Notes: generated by a model not told the origin, from the letters alone. DNA of 64,000 bases from Pseudomonadota bacterium (GCA_023435725.1 JAEYRD010000107.1:1-64000), one strand, 5' to 3'. Shown: positions 39,977-49,502, numbered from the stretch's first letter. Translations and numbers: made by a program.

Positions 39977-41587
39977 ATGACCGAAACCGACGTCGTCATC
40001 ATCGGCGCTGGCCACAATGGCCTCACCTGCGCGGCCTATCTCGCGATGGCGGGCCTGCGCGTGCGCGTGGTCGAGCGGCGCAAGGTGGTCGGCGGCGCGG
40101 CGGTCACGGAGGAGTTTCACCCCGGATTCCGCAATTCGGTCGCGGCCTACACCGTGAGCCTGCTCAATCCGCAAGTGATCCGCGATTTGGGGCTCGCCGA
40201 GCAGGGCCTGCGCGTCGTCGAACGGCGCGCCCAGAATTTCCTCCCCGCACCCGACGGCAGCTATCTCCTCACCGGCGAAGGACGGACGAAGGCGTCGGTC
40301 GCACGGTTCAGCGCGCGCGACGCTGATACGCTCGATGGCTTCTCTCGCGAGTTGGAAGATATCGCGGACGTACTGCGGCAATTCGTGCTGCGGGCGCCGC
40401 CGAACCTGATCGACGGTTTTGGCACGAGCGCGCTCCGTGAGGCCGTGAACGCGTTCCAAAGCGCCAACATCCTGCGCGGCCTGACGCTGGAGCAGAGCCG
40501 CAGCCTGCTCGATCTCTTCACGCGCTCGGCCGGCGAGATGCTGGACGAGCGTTTCGAGCACGATCTGGTCAAGGCGCTGTTCGGCTTCGATGCCATCGTC
40601 GGCAACTATGCCAGCCCCTACGCGGCGGGCTCAGCCTATGTGATGCTGCATCACGCCTTTGGCGAGGTGAACGGCAAGAAGGGTGTCTGGGGCCACGCCA
40701 TCGGCGGCATGGGCGCGATCACGCAGGCGATGGCGCGCACCGCGCGCGACCGGGGCGTCGCGATCGACACGGATGCCGGCGTGCGCGAGATCATCGTCGA
40801 GCGCGACCGGGCCGTCGGCGTCGTGCTGGAGAACGGAACGACCATTCGCGCGAAATATGTCGCGGCCAACGTCAATCCAAAGCTGCTCTATACGCGGCTG
40901 GTCGCGGCCGACGCGCTGCCGGCGGACTTCCTCGCCCGCATCCGTCACTGGAAGAACGGCTCCGGCACGTTCCGCATGAACGTGGCGCTGGACCGCCTGC
41001 CCTCCTTCACCGCGCTCCCGGGCGACGGCGATCACCTCACCTCGGGCATCATCCTGGCACCGAGCCTCGGCTATATGGATCGCGCCTATCTCGATGCGCG
41101 GGCGCAAGGCTGGAGCCAGGAGCCCATCGTCGAGATGTTGATCCCCTCGACGCTCGACGACACACTGGCGCCCGAGGGAAAACACGTCGCGAGCCTGTTC
41201 TGCCAGCACGTCGCGCCGGAGCTCCCCGATGGCAAGTCGTGGGACGACCATCGGGATCAAGTCGCCGACCTCATGATCGCAACAGTGGACAAATGCGCTC
41301 CCGGCTTTGCAGCGAGTGTGCTCGGCCGCCAGATCCTGTCGCCACTCGACCTCGAACGGCAGTTCGGCCTGTTGGGCGGCGACATCTTCCACGGCGCGCT
41401 CACGCTGAACCAGCTCTTCTCGGCGCGGCCGATGCTAGGCCACGCCGATTATCGCGGGCCCCTGAAAGGCCTCTATCACTGCGGCTCCGGCGCCCACCCC
41501 GGCGGCGGCGTCACCGGCGCCCCCGGCCACAACGCAGCGCGCGTGATCCTGCGGGATCACCGCGCGTTGTTCGGAAGCCGTGGATAG
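39977..41587 (+). CDS. FAD-dependent oxidoreductase, phytoene desaturase/PYROXD2-like
   Basis: The 536-residue product begins with an FAD-binding Rossmann motif (DVVIIGAGHNGLTCAAYLA) and VVGGAAVTEEFHPGFRNSVAAYTVSLLNPQVIRDLGL, the form seen in PYROXD2-like and phytoene desaturase-like oxidoreductases; it ends LKGLYHCGSGAHPGGGVTGAPGHNAA, the conserved C-terminal FAD contact. The substrate is unknown and no carotenoid gene is near. The frame starts at 39950, but that ATG is inside a palindromic repeat, so 39977 is preferred. Confidence 0.85.
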   Translation: MTETDVVIIGAGHNGLTCAAYLAMAGLRVRVVERRKVVGGAAVTEEFHPGFRNSVAAYTVSLLNPQVIRDLGLAEQGLRVVERRAQNFLPAPDGSYLLTGEGRTKASVARFSARDADTLDGFSRELEDIADVLRQFVLRAPPNLIDGFGTSALREAVNAFQSANILRGLTLEQSRSLLDLFTRSAGEMLDERFEHDLVKALFGFDAIVGNYASPYAAGSAYVMLHHAFGEVNGKKGVWGHAIGGMGAITQAMARTARDRGVAIDTDAGVREIIVERDRAVGVVLENGTTIRAKYVAANVNPKLLYTRLVAADALPADFLARIRHWKNGSGTFRMNVALDRLPSFTALPGDGDHLTSGIILAPSLGYMDRAYLDARAQGWSQEPIVEMLIPSTLDDTLAPEGKHVASLFCQHVAPELPDGKSWDDHRDQVADLMIATVDKCAPGFAASVLGRQILSPLDLERQFGLLGGDIFHGALTLNQLFSARPMLGHADYRGPLKGLYHCGSGAHPGGGVTGAPGHNAARVILRDHRALFGSRG

Positions 41588-41889
41588 GTCTGTGGATGAA
41601 TTGTGGACAAGCTGTCGAGAGGCCTCTGGACAGGTGCGGTATATCTGCGCATGACCACCGGGACAGGCTTAGGGAAAGGCAGTGGAAGGTCGCTGGATAT
41701 TTTCAGGAAAAGGCGGTGGATAGTCACTGCATGGGGGCCTGAAAGGCTGTGGGCTTCTGACTTCCCCGTGCCGCCCTCGGATACGACTTCGCCCGCGAGG
41801 GATTGCTCCCCGCGGGCGACAGCCAAAGCAGCCATCTATTCTATGAAGAGATAACGTGGCTCCCCCCTGGGAGGGGTATAGGATCTAAA
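41588..41889. other. Intergenic stretch with DnaA-box-like sites and a hairpin
   Basis: No gene is supported. Near the left edge are TGTGGATGA (41591-41599) and TGTGGACAA (41602-41610), each one mismatch from the DnaA box TGTGGATAA. A hairpin with arms TCGCCCGCGAGGGA and TCCCCGCGGGCGA (41789-41819, one bulge) lies downstream of the pilin gene and may end its transcript. Confidence 0.4.
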
Positions 41890-42057
41890 TTACTGCCCGA
41901 TCTTGCTGTTAACTGACGTGAACTTCTCGTTCAGGGTGGTGCCCAGGCTGTTCACCACGGTAATGATGGCCAGCGCGATGCCGGCTGCAATCAGACCGTA
42001 TTCGATCGCGGTTGCCCCGGACTCATCCGCCAAGAACTTCTGAACCATGTGCTTCAT
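41890..42057 (-). CDS. Flp/Fap-type class IVb pilin
   Basis: The 55-residue product (MKHMVQKFLADESGATAIEY at the start) has the Flp pilin form: a short basic leader, the GATAIEYGLIAAGIALAII motif with the E needed after cleavage, one hydrophobic helix, and a small C-terminal part (LNEKFTSVNSKIGQ). It would be the major subunit of a Tad-type pilus for surface adhesion, processed by a CpaA-like peptidase. No tad/cpa genes are in the window. The ATG at 42057 follows CGGAGGCGAGTC. A TTAACC half-site of the CtrA type lies about 80 bases upstream. Confidence 0.92.
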   Translation of the reverse strand: MKHMVQKFLADESGATAIEYGLIAAGIALAIITVVNSLGTTLNEKFTSVNSKIGQ

Positions 42058-42211
42058 GACTCGCCTCCGTTTGAATTTCGAGCTGCGTTGGTCAGCCCCA
42101 ACAGTCGAAAATCTACGGGCCGCAACCTTCGGTCAGGTTAATCCCCGACTTGCAAGTTATGCGGAAAATTGACAACAAAAATTCCTAAAATTGAACTCAC
42201 CGGACCGCAGG

Positions 42212-43099
42212 ATGCAGCCTTCCCCCACCCATCGCGCCAGCTTTTCGATCGGCAACGAGGCCGCCGCCAGGCGCGTTGTCGATGCCCTCACCGAGGTATT
42301 TTTCGAGGGCGACACCGCGGTCGCCGCCTTCGAGCGGCCGGACGGACAATGGGACGTCACGCTCCATTTCGCCGACGCGCCGGACCAGGTCTTGCTGCGC
42401 GAACTCGTTGTAAATTCGGCAGGAAATGAGATCGCCGCCACGCTCGTCTTCGACACGATCGAGGCCAAGGACTGGGTCAAGGCGAGCCTCGACGATCTGG
42501 TGCCGGTCCCGGCCGGGCGTTTCGTCGTGCACGGCAGCCATGACCGCGACCGCGTCGCGCCAAACAAGCTCGCCATCGAGATCGAGGCGGCGCTCGCCTT
42601 CGGCACCGGCCACCACGGCACCACCCGCGGCTGTTTACTGTTGCTTGACCACGTCCTGAAGAGTTCCCGCCCGAGGCGTGTGCTCGACCTCGGTACTGGA
42701 ACCGGCGTGCTGGCGATCGCGGCGGCGAAGGCACTGCATCGCAGGGTGCTTGCCTCCGACATCGACCCGCCCTCGGTGCGGGTGGCGGCCGAGAACGCGA
42801 CGCTGAATGAAGTAGGCGATTATGTGCGGGTGATCCGCGCCACCGGCTTCGCCGCGCCAGATTTTGCATGGGCCGGCCCGTTCGACCTGGTGCTGGCCAA
42901 CATCCTTGCCAATCCGTTACGGCAACTGGCGGGCCCGATGGCGCGGCATCTTGCACCCGGCGCCCGGGTCATCCTGTCCGGCCTGTTGACCCACCAGGCC
43001 CCCGCCGTCATCGCCGCCTACCGCGCCCGTGGCCTCGTGCCATTGCGGCACCTGCGCATCGAGGGATGGAGCAGCTTGCTGCTGCGGAAGGTTGGCTGA
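42212..43099 (+). CDS. prmA: Ribosomal protein L11 methyltransferase
   Basis: The 295-residue product is PrmA, which trimethylates ribosomal protein L11 with S-adenosylmethionine. The AFGTGHHGTT stretch (about residues 129-138) and the cofactor motif VLDLGTGTGVLAIAAAK (about 157-173) are clear, and DLVLANILANPL is motif IV. The N-terminal L11-binding domain of about 70 residues is shorter and more diverged, as usual in alphaproteobacteria. The frame begins at a TTG at 42191; the ATG at 42212 is more likely. Confidence 0.9.
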   Translation: MQPSPTHRASFSIGNEAAARRVVDALTEVFFEGDTAVAAFERPDGQWDVTLHFADAPDQVLLRELVVNSAGNEIAATLVFDTIEAKDWVKASLDDLVPVPAGRFVVHGSHDRDRVAPNKLAIEIEAALAFGTGHHGTTRGCLLLLDHVLKSSRPRRVLDLGTGTGVLAIAAAKALHRRVLASDIDPPSVRVAAENATLNEVGDYVRVIRATGFAAPDFAWAGPFDLVLANILANPLRQLAGPMARHLAPGARVILSGLLTHQAPAVIAAYRARGLVPLRHLRIEGWSSLLLRKVG

Positions 43100-43122
43100 G
43101 CTTGGTCGCGACGGTGCTGCGC

Positions 43123-43263
43123 TCCCTCACCTCGTTCTTACGGGGAGAGGGTTGGGGTGAGCGGCTGCTTGCGCAGGAAGAGTGAAAGTTGGACTCCTGA
43201 AGCGCCCCCTCACCCGGATCGCATCTCCGATGCGATCCGACCTCTCCCTGCAAGCGGGGCGAG
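43123..43263. repeat. Palindromic repeat, same family as the one inside the helicase gene
   Basis: It reads CCTCACCTCGTTCTTACGGG at the left and ends ACCTCTCCCTGCAAGCGGGG; the centre has GGATCGCATC and GATGCGATCC. In reverse complement it matches the helicase-borne element block for block (CTTGC-GGGAGAGGTCGGATCGC, CGATCCGGGTGAGGGG). Confidence 0.85.
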
Positions 43264-43281
43264 GCAAAGCCCGACGCGGCG

Positions 43282-43461
43282 CTACTCCGCCACCTTGGCG
43301 TCCTGGCGCCTCGCGCGCTCTCCCCGCAAGGCGCGCCGGGCGCGGCGCTCGGCGAAACGGTCTATCATCTGGCTGATGAGGCCGCGCGGCTTCTTCGGTG
43401 CCGATGCGGCCGGCGCGCGGCGCACTGGCGGCGAAATCTTCTCAAACGAGAACGCTGGCAT
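43282..43461 (-). CDS. Small basic protein of 59 residues
   Basis: I do not know this family. The product begins MPAFSFEKISPPVRRAPA and ends RARRQDAKVAE; the C-terminal half is strongly basic (MIDRFAERRARRALRGERARRQ), perhaps a helix that binds nucleic acid. A GAGGGG site lies seven bases before the ATG, and codon use is gene-like. It lies between prmA and the aminopeptidase gene on the opposite strand. Confidence 0.6.
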   Translation of the reverse strand: MPAFSFEKISPPVRRAPAASAPKKPRGLISQMIDRFAERRARRALRGERARRQDAKVAE

Positions 43462-43649
43462 CGTGTGTCCCCTCGCCGTTGAGATGAACCACTTGCTCGA
43501 ATTTCCCTGTTGTCCGGACGAAGCGCAACTGCCGCATCCTTTACTCCACTCAATTCGAATGGAATATTTTCAAGCACGGTCCATGCCAGATGCGATGCAA
43601 ATGCGTCTACATTGCGGACTGATCCCCATAATCCTAGACTGAGCCCATC

Positions 43650-45479
43650 ATGTTCGAAGCGCACTTCCAGACTTTCGAGGAGCCTGAGGCGGGCGTCGCG
43701 TTGACGGCGCGGCTGGCCGCACTCCGTGAAGAACTCGCCCGGCGCAAGCTGACCGGCTTCGTCATTCCGCGCGCCGACCAGCAGCAGAACGAGTATGTGG
43801 CGCCGTCCGAAGAGCGGCTCGCCTGGCTGACCGGCTTCACGGGTTCGGCGGGGCTGGCGGTGGTGCTCGCCCATGAGGCCGCCGTCTTCGTCGACGGCCG
43901 CTACACGATCCAGGCGGCCAAACAGGTCGACGCAAAGGCCTGGGCCGTGGAATCGCTGATCGATCCACCGCCGGAAAGCTGGGTGTCGGCGCACCTGAAG
44001 GCGGGTGACCGCCTAGGTTTTGATCCGTGGCTGCACACTTTTGCGGCAGCCGAGCGCCTGTCCGCAGCCTGCGCCAAAGCCGGCGCCGAGCTGGTTGCCG
44101 TCGACAGCAATCCGGTCGACGCGATCTGGCAGGACCGTCCGCAGCCCCCGCTCGCCCCCGTCGCCGTGCACGGCCTGCAATATGCCGGCGTCACTGAAGC
44201 CGAGAAGCTGACGCAGATCAGGAGCGAGATCGGCAAGCTCGGCGTCGACGCGCTGGTGCTGTCGGACAGTCATGCGGTGGCCTGGACCTTCAACATCCGC
44301 GGCGCCGACGTGGCGCACACGCCGCTGCCGCTGTCCTATGCGCTGGTGCCCAAGGACGGCCGGCCGACCGTTTTCATCGACCATCGCAAGCTCTCCAACT
44401 TGACGCGCGATCATCTCGAGCAGTCCGCCGACGTGCGCGAGCCCGATGCGATGGCGCCGACGCTGATGGCGCTGGCGAAGAGCGGCGGATCGATCGCGCT
44501 CGACAATGCCACCGCGGCCGACGCGCTCAGCCGGCTGATTGCGAGCGCCGGCGGCAAGCCGGTGCGCGGCAGCGATCCGATTGCACTGCTCAAAGCGGTC
44601 AAGAATGCGACCGAGATCAAGGGCACACAGACGGCACACCGCCGCGACGCAGTGGCGCTGGCGCGTTTCCTCGCCTGGGTGGACCGCGAGGCGCCTAGCG
44701 GCAAGCTCACCGAGATCGACGCAGTCGAGGCGCTGGAAACGTTCCGCCGCGACACCGGCGCACTGAAGGACGTATCGTTCCCGACCATCTCCGGCACCGG
44801 CCCGAACGGTGCCATCGTGCACTACCGCGTCACCCGCAAGAGCAACCGGCGCATCGCGCCCGGCGATCTCCTGCTGATCGATTCCGGCGCGCAATATGAA
44901 GACGGCACCACCGACGTCACCCGCACCATGGCGGTGGGCGAGCCGACGGACGAAATGCGCGACCGCTTCACCCGCGTGCTGCGCGGCCACATCGCGATCG
45001 CACGGGCGGTCTTCCCCGACGGCACCACGGGCGCCCAGCTCGACACGCTGGCGCGGCAATATCTCTGGGCCGCCGGTGTCGATTTCGAGCACGGCACCGG
45101 CCACGGCGTCGGCAGCTATCTTTCGGTGCACGAAGGGCCGGCGCGCATTTCAAAGCTCGGCACCACGCCGCTGAAGCGCGGCATGATCCTCTCCAACGAA
45201 CCCGGCTACTACAAGACCGACGGTTTCGGCATCCGCATCGAGAATCTCGAACTGGTCGTCACCGCCGACATCAAGGGCGCGGAGAAGCCGATGAACGCGT
45301 TCGAGACGCTGACGCTGGCGCCGATCGACCGCCGGCTGATCGACGTGACAATGCTGAGCAAGGACGAGCTCGACTGGCTCAATGCCTATCACGCCCGTGT
45401 CCGCGCCGAAGTGCGGCCGGCGCTGGACGAGGCGACGAAGGCCTGGCTCGACCAGGCGACGGCGGAGCTGACGCCGTAG
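43650..45479 (+). CDS. Aminopeptidase P family protein (Xaa-Pro peptidase, M24B)
   Basis: The 609-residue length fits the long, three-domain form of aminopeptidase P. The C-terminal pita-bread domain shows the dinuclear metal ligands: DSGAQYEDGTTDVTRT (two Asp), GTGHGVGSYLSVHEGP (His), and SNEPGYYKTDGFGIRIENL (Glu, Glu). It removes N-terminal residues next to proline in the cytoplasm. The gene stands alone; upstream lies the basic small protein on the other strand. Confidence 0.92.
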   Translation: MFEAHFQTFEEPEAGVALTARLAALREELARRKLTGFVIPRADQQQNEYVAPSEERLAWLTGFTGSAGLAVVLAHEAAVFVDGRYTIQAAKQVDAKAWAVESLIDPPPESWVSAHLKAGDRLGFDPWLHTFAAAERLSAACAKAGAELVAVDSNPVDAIWQDRPQPPLAPVAVHGLQYAGVTEAEKLTQIRSEIGKLGVDALVLSDSHAVAWTFNIRGADVAHTPLPLSYALVPKDGRPTVFIDHRKLSNLTRDHLEQSADVREPDAMAPTLMALAKSGGSIALDNATAADALSRLIASAGGKPVRGSDPIALLKAVKNATEIKGTQTAHRRDAVALARFLAWVDREAPSGKLTEIDAVEALETFRRDTGALKDVSFPTISGTGPNGAIVHYRVTRKSNRRIAPGDLLLIDSGAQYEDGTTDVTRTMAVGEPTDEMRDRFTRVLRGHIAIARAVFPDGTTGAQLDTLARQYLWAAGVDFEHGTGHGVGSYLSVHEGPARISKLGTTPLKRGMILSNEPGYYKTDGFGIRIENLELVVTADIKGAEKPMNAFETLTLAPIDRRLIDVTMLSKDELDWLNAYHARVRAEVRPALDEATKAWLDQATAELTP

Positions 45480-45795
45480 CACGCGCATGGCGCTACGCGA
45501 TTTGCGCAAGGCTGCTTCTTCGCCGTAGCCGTCATCCCCAGCGAAGGCGGGGCATCCAGTACGCCGCAGCTTATCCATAGACGATTTCCGCCTCCGGAAT
45601 ACTGGATTCCCACCTTCGCGGGGAATGACAGCTGTGATGCGGCACGAGCAACGCGCCACACGCCCGTAGATCCCCGGCCCCTTCGCGCCGTCACCATAAC
45701 CCTCCCGGAATCCGTATAGCCGCATTCCGAAACGCCGATATCCGTCTTGCGTGCGCACGCTACAGTCAATTCGACTCCTCGAGAGACGGACCCGC
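45480..45795. other. Intergenic stretch with a palindromic repeat
   Basis: No gene is supported. A repeat occupies 45531-45629, with arms GTCATCCCCAGCGAAGG and CCTTCGCGGGGAATGAC and an inner pair ATCCAGTA/TACTGGAT; the remaining part holds the promoter of the efflux gene. Confidence 0.6.
45531..45629. repeat. Palindromic repeat (GTCATCCCCAGCGAAGG type)
   Basis: GTCATCCCCAGCGAAGG at the left pairs, with one or two mismatches, with CCTTCGCGGGGAATGAC at the right. CCGGAATACTGGATTCC lies next to the right arm. Confidence 0.75.
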
Positions 45796-47079
45796 ATGCA
45801 CGGCATGATCAGCAAGCCGCCGGAAACGGCAGCAACCAAGAACCTCGCGACCTCGCGTGTGGTGCTGCTGTTGCTGGTCGTCATGACCGGGATCGCGCCG
45901 ATCTCGCTCTACATGCTGGTTCCGGCGCTGCCGGTGCTGGCGACGAATTTCGGCAGCGACATCTCGGTCGCGCAGATGACGGTGTCGCTCTACATGGTCG
46001 GCATCGCGCTCTCGCAACTCATCATGGGTCCGCTGTCGGACAGGTTCGGGCGGCGCCCGGTGCTGCTTGCGGGCCTCGCTTTGATGGTGGTAGCCAGCGT
46101 CGCCTGCATCTTCGCACAAACCCTGCCGCAACTGATCGCCGCGCGTTTCTTTCAGGCGCTGGGCGGGGCCGCCGGCATGGTGGTGAGCCGCGCCATCATC
46201 CGCGACATCTATGAGCGCGACCGCGTCGCCTCCATGATCAGCCTCGTGGTCGCGGCCCTGATGATCGGACAGATGCTCTCGCCGCTGACCGGCGGCCTGA
46301 TCGAAACCGCGTTCGGCTGGCGCGCGATCTTCTACGCCATCACGATCGGTGCGATCATGGTCGCCGCCGGCATCGCGGTGGCGCTGCCCGAGACGCGCCG
46401 CACCCGCGCCGCCGGCAGCGGCGGCTTTCGCCGCGACGTCGGCGTCCTCATCCGAAACCGCGCCTTCGTCGGTTACGTAATGTGTCAGGTGCTGGCGTCC
46501 CAGATCATCTTCACATTCGCCGGCGGCGGCCCCTACATCGTGGTGACGCAGATGGGACGGACCAGCGCCGAATACGGCGCGTGGTTCGCGACAACGGGCT
46601 TTGCATACCTCGTCGGCAACCTGCTCTGCGTGCGCTTTGCGCCGCGGCACTCGCTTGAGAGACTGATCTGGCTCGGGCTCGCTCTGCAGCTCTGCGGCAG
46701 CCTGCTGAACCTGCTCTGGAGCTTGACCGGCTGGAACGAGGCGCCCGCCTGGCTGTTCGGCACGCAGATGATCGTGATGGCCGGCAATGCCTTCGTGATG
46801 GCGAATTCCGCGGCCGGCGCGATCAGCATCCGCCCCGAGGCCGCCGGCACCGCATCGGGCGCGATGGGTTTCCTCCAGCAAGGCATCGGCGCGCTGATGT
46901 CGCAATTCGGCGCCTATCTCGGCGGCCACTCCGCAACGACGCTGCCGTTGACCTCCGCGGTCCTCGCGATCTCGCTGCTGTGCGCCTGCACGATGATCTT
47001 CGTCGTTCCCCGCCGCGAGGTCGTGGTGAGCGAGACGCTGATCGAGCAGGCTGAGGAGGAAGAGACTGGGATGATGTGA
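45796..47079 (+). CDS. Bcr/CflA-type multidrug efflux transporter (MFS)
   Basis: The 427-residue product has twelve membrane helices and the drug:proton antiporter motif A GPLSDRFGRRPVLLAG after helix 2, with RFFQALGGAAGMVVSRAIIRD in helix 4-5, typical of the Bcr/CflA subfamily that exports bicyclomycin, chloramphenicol or similar compounds. The ATG at 45796 follows GAGAGACGG; the frame begins upstream at 45751. It stands alone and converges with ligA. Confidence 0.9.
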   Translation: MHGMISKPPETAATKNLATSRVVLLLLVVMTGIAPISLYMLVPALPVLATNFGSDISVAQMTVSLYMVGIALSQLIMGPLSDRFGRRPVLLAGLALMVVASVACIFAQTLPQLIAARFFQALGGAAGMVVSRAIIRDIYERDRVASMISLVVAALMIGQMLSPLTGGLIETAFGWRAIFYAITIGAIMVAAGIAVALPETRRTRAAGSGGFRRDVGVLIRNRAFVGYVMCQVLASQIIFTFAGGGPYIVVTQMGRTSAEYGAWFATTGFAYLVGNLLCVRFAPRHSLERLIWLGLALQLCGSLLNLLWSLTGWNEAPAWLFGTQMIVMAGNAFVMANSAAGAISIRPEAAGTASGAMGFLQQGIGALMSQFGAYLGGHSATTLPLTSAVLAISLLCACTMIFVVPRREVVVSETLIEQAEEEETGMM

Positions 47080-47098
47080 CGGGCGGCACGCCGCCTCT

Positions 47099-47180
47099 CC
47101 GTCATTGCGAGCGAAGCGAAACAATCCAGACTGTCGCCGCGGAAAGATTCTGGATTGCTTCGCTTCGCTCGCAATGACGG
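47099..47180. repeat. Palindromic repeat (CCGTCATTGCGAGCGAAGCG type)
   Basis: CCGTCATTGCGAGCGAAGCG at the left continues to CAATCCAGA and pairs with TCTGGATTGCTTCG...CAATGACGG at the right, a 32-base arm with one mismatch. It lies between the convergent efflux gene and ligA. Confidence 0.88.
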
Positions 47181-47189
47181 TGAGAGACC

Positions 47190-49343
47190 TCACTCCCCGA
47201 TCAGCTTCAACCACTCGTCTTCGGTCAGCACCTTGACGCCATGCTTGTTGGCTTCCGCGAGCTTCGAGCCGGCGCCAGGGCCGGCGACCACGAGGTCGGT
47301 CTTCTTCGACACCGAGCCCGACACCTTCGCGCCCAGCCGCTCCGCTGTCGCCTTGGCCTCGTCGCGCGTCATCTTTTCGAGCGAGCCCGTGAACACGACC
47401 GTCTTGCCGGCGACGGCCGAGTTGCTCTTCGGCTTCTCGGCGTCGATGATCTCGACTTCCTTCGTCAGGCGCTCGACAATGCCGCGATTGTGGCTCTCGC
47501 CGAAATAATCGGCGATGCTCTTGATCACGGTGTCGCCGATCTGGTCGAGCGCATCCATCTCGGCCATCGCTTCTTCGTCGCCCTTGGCAACCTTGAGACA
47601 GGCGTCGTGGAGGGCATCCCAGGAGCCATAGCCGCGCGCCAGCGCCAGCGCCGTGGTCTCGCCGACATGACGCATGCCGAGCGCATAGACGAAGCGCTCC
47701 AGCGCGATTTTGCGCCGGCTCTCGATGGCGCCGAACAGGTTGCGCACCGAGGTCGCACCGTAGCCCTCGATCTCCTCGAGCTTGAGCTTCGAATTGCGCT
47801 TCTCCAGCGTGAAGATGTCGGCGGGCTCCTTGACCCACCCTTCATCAAAGAAATACTGGAGCTGCTTCTCCCCTAACCCGTCGATGTCGAAGGCACGCCG
47901 CGACACGAACAGCTTGAGGTGCTCGATCTTCTGGTAGGGACAGGCGAACTCGCCGGTGCAGCGGGCGCGGGACCCCTCTTCGCCTGCGGCCGTCTCCTCG
48001 CGCGTGACGTCGGTGTGCAGCGGGCACGGGCACTTCTTCGGGAAATGAAACTCCTTCGCGTCCTTCGGCCGCTTGTCGAGGACGACGTCGACCACCTGCG
48101 GGATGACGTCGCCGGCGCGCTGGATCACGACGGTGTCGCCGATCCGGATGTCGCGGCCCTCGCGCAATACCTCGCCCTTGTTGCCGATGCCCTTGATGTA
48201 GTCCTCATTGTGCAGCGTGACGTTCTGCACGATCACGCCGCCGACGCCCACGGGCTCGAGCTTGCCTACGGGCGTGAACGAGCCGGTGCGGCCGACCTGA
48301 ATCTCGATGTCGCGCAGCACCGTCATGGCACGCTCGGCCCGGAATTTATGCGCGATGGCCCAGCGCGGCGTCCGTGAGACGAAGCCGAGCCGCTCCTGCC
48401 AGTCGATGCGGTCGACCTTGTAGACGACGCCGTCGATGTCGTAGTCGAGTTTTGCGCGCTGCTCCTCGATGGAATGATGGAAGGCGAGCAGTTCCTCGAC
48501 GGAGTGACAGAGCTTGGTCAGCGGGTTGGTCTTGAAGCCGCAGCGCTCGAACCAGTGGATCATGCCGCTCTGTGTATCTTCCGGCATCGCACCCGCACTC
48601 ATCTCGCCCCAGGCATAGGCGAAGAAGCCGAGCGGGCGCGAGGCGGTGATGCTCGGATCCTTCTGCCGGAGCGAGCCCGCGGCCGAGTTGCGCGGATTGG
48701 CAAAGATGGTATCGCCGGCCGCCTTCTGCCGCTCGTTCAGCGCGAGGAAAGCCTTCTTGGTCATGTAGACTTCGCCACGCACCTCGCAGATGTCGGGGAC
48801 ATTGCGGCCCTTCAGCTTCTTCGGCACGTCTTCGAGCGTGCGGATGTTGGCGGTGACGTCCTCGCCTTCAGCGCCGTCGCCGCGCGTCGCCGCGGTGACC
48901 AGCTCGCCGCCTTCGTAGCGCAGCGACATCGAGAGGCCGTCGATCTTCGGCTCGGCGGAGAAATCGACCTTGTCATCGTCGAGCTTCAGGAAACGTACGA
49001 TGCGACCGACGAAGTCGCGCACGTCTTCTTCGGCAAAGGCGTTGTCAAGCGACAGCATGGGAACGGAGTGCCGCACCTTCTTGAAGCGACCTGACGGCGC
49101 TGCGCCGACCTTCTGCGAGGGCGATTCCGCGCTGACGAATTCAGGGAAACGTTTTTCGATCGCGTTGAAGCGCTGGCGCAGCGCATCATATTCGGCGTCG
49201 GTGACGCTGGGCGCGTCGTCCTGATAGTAGCGCTTGTCGTGGCCTTCGAGTTCGAGGGCCAGCCGCATGTGCTCGACCTTGGCCTGCGCCTTGGTGAAGT
49301 CGGCGACGTCGCGAAGCGGTCTGGATTTTGCTGCTCTTGCCAT
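47190..49343 (-). CDS. ligA: NAD-dependent DNA ligase
   Basis: The 717-residue ligase joins nicked DNA using NAD. The domains are in order: Ia (about 15-80), adenylation domain with the nucleophile Lys in EPKIDG (about 133), OB fold, Cys4 zinc finger (C residues in the CPCPLHTD region and in RCTGEFACP), helix-hairpin-helix and C-terminal BRCT (AVAGKTVVFTGSLEKMTRDEAK, about 635-715). The zinc-finger part carries an extra loop (THDVTREETAAGEEGSRA-like) seen also in related alphaproteobacteria. The ATG at 49343 is chosen; the longer frame is repeat-derived. It is the last gene of the minus-strand cluster. Confidence 0.96.
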   Translation of the reverse strand: MARAAKSRPLRDVADFTKAQAKVEHMRLALELEGHDKRYYQDDAPSVTDAEYDALRQRFNAIEKRFPEFVSAESPSQKVGAAPSGRFKKVRHSVPMLSLDNAFAEEDVRDFVGRIVRFLKLDDDKVDFSAEPKIDGLSMSLRYEGGELVTAATRGDGAEGEDVTANIRTLEDVPKKLKGRNVPDICEVRGEVYMTKKAFLALNERQKAAGDTIFANPRNSAAGSLRQKDPSITASRPLGFFAYAWGEMSAGAMPEDTQSGMIHWFERCGFKTNPLTKLCHSVEELLAFHHSIEEQRAKLDYDIDGVVYKVDRIDWQERLGFVSRTPRWAIAHKFRAERAMTVLRDIEIQVGRTGSFTPVGKLEPVGVGGVIVQNVTLHNEDYIKGIGNKGEVLREGRDIRIGDTVVIQRAGDVIPQVVDVVLDKRPKDAKEFHFPKKCPCPLHTDVTREETAAGEEGSRARCTGEFACPYQKIEHLKLFVSRRAFDIDGLGEKQLQYFFDEGWVKEPADIFTLEKRNSKLKLEEIEGYGATSVRNLFGAIESRRKIALERFVYALGMRHVGETTALALARGYGSWDALHDACLKVAKGDEEAMAEMDALDQIGDTVIKSIADYFGESHNRGIVERLTKEVEIIDAEKPKSNSAVAGKTVVFTGSLEKMTRDEAKATAERLGAKVSGSVSKKTDLVVAGPGAGSKLAEANKHGVKVLTEDEWLKLIGE

Positions 49344-49392
49344 GGTGCTTGAATACGACGGAGCGGACCGGAGGGTAAAGGCGGGAACAGTT

Positions 49393-49502
49393 TCGTGCCC
49401 CGGACGCGGCGCAGCGCTTCTTCGGCGATGCGCTGCAGAGCCGGGGCCCATTTGGCGGCATTCTGGGTCCCGGCGCGCGCTGCGCGCGTCCGGGACACGA
49501 GA
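49393..49502. repeat. GC-rich palindromic repeat between ligA and recN
   Basis: TCGTGCCCCGGACGC at the left pairs, with mismatches, with GCGTCCGGGACACGA at the right; GCAGCGC and GCGCTGC form an inner hairpin, GGCGCGCGCTGCGCGCG another. The right end touches the recN stop codon. Confidence 0.7.

Noticed and set aside
42169..42191. TTGACA followed by TAAAAT upstream of prmA as a promoter
   Set aside because: The spacer is only 11 bases, too short for a sigma-70 promoter.
45766..47838. Minus-strand open frame of 690 codons over the efflux gene and the end of ligA
   Set aside because: It crosses a palindromic repeat and reads antisense to the efflux gene and out of frame with ligA.
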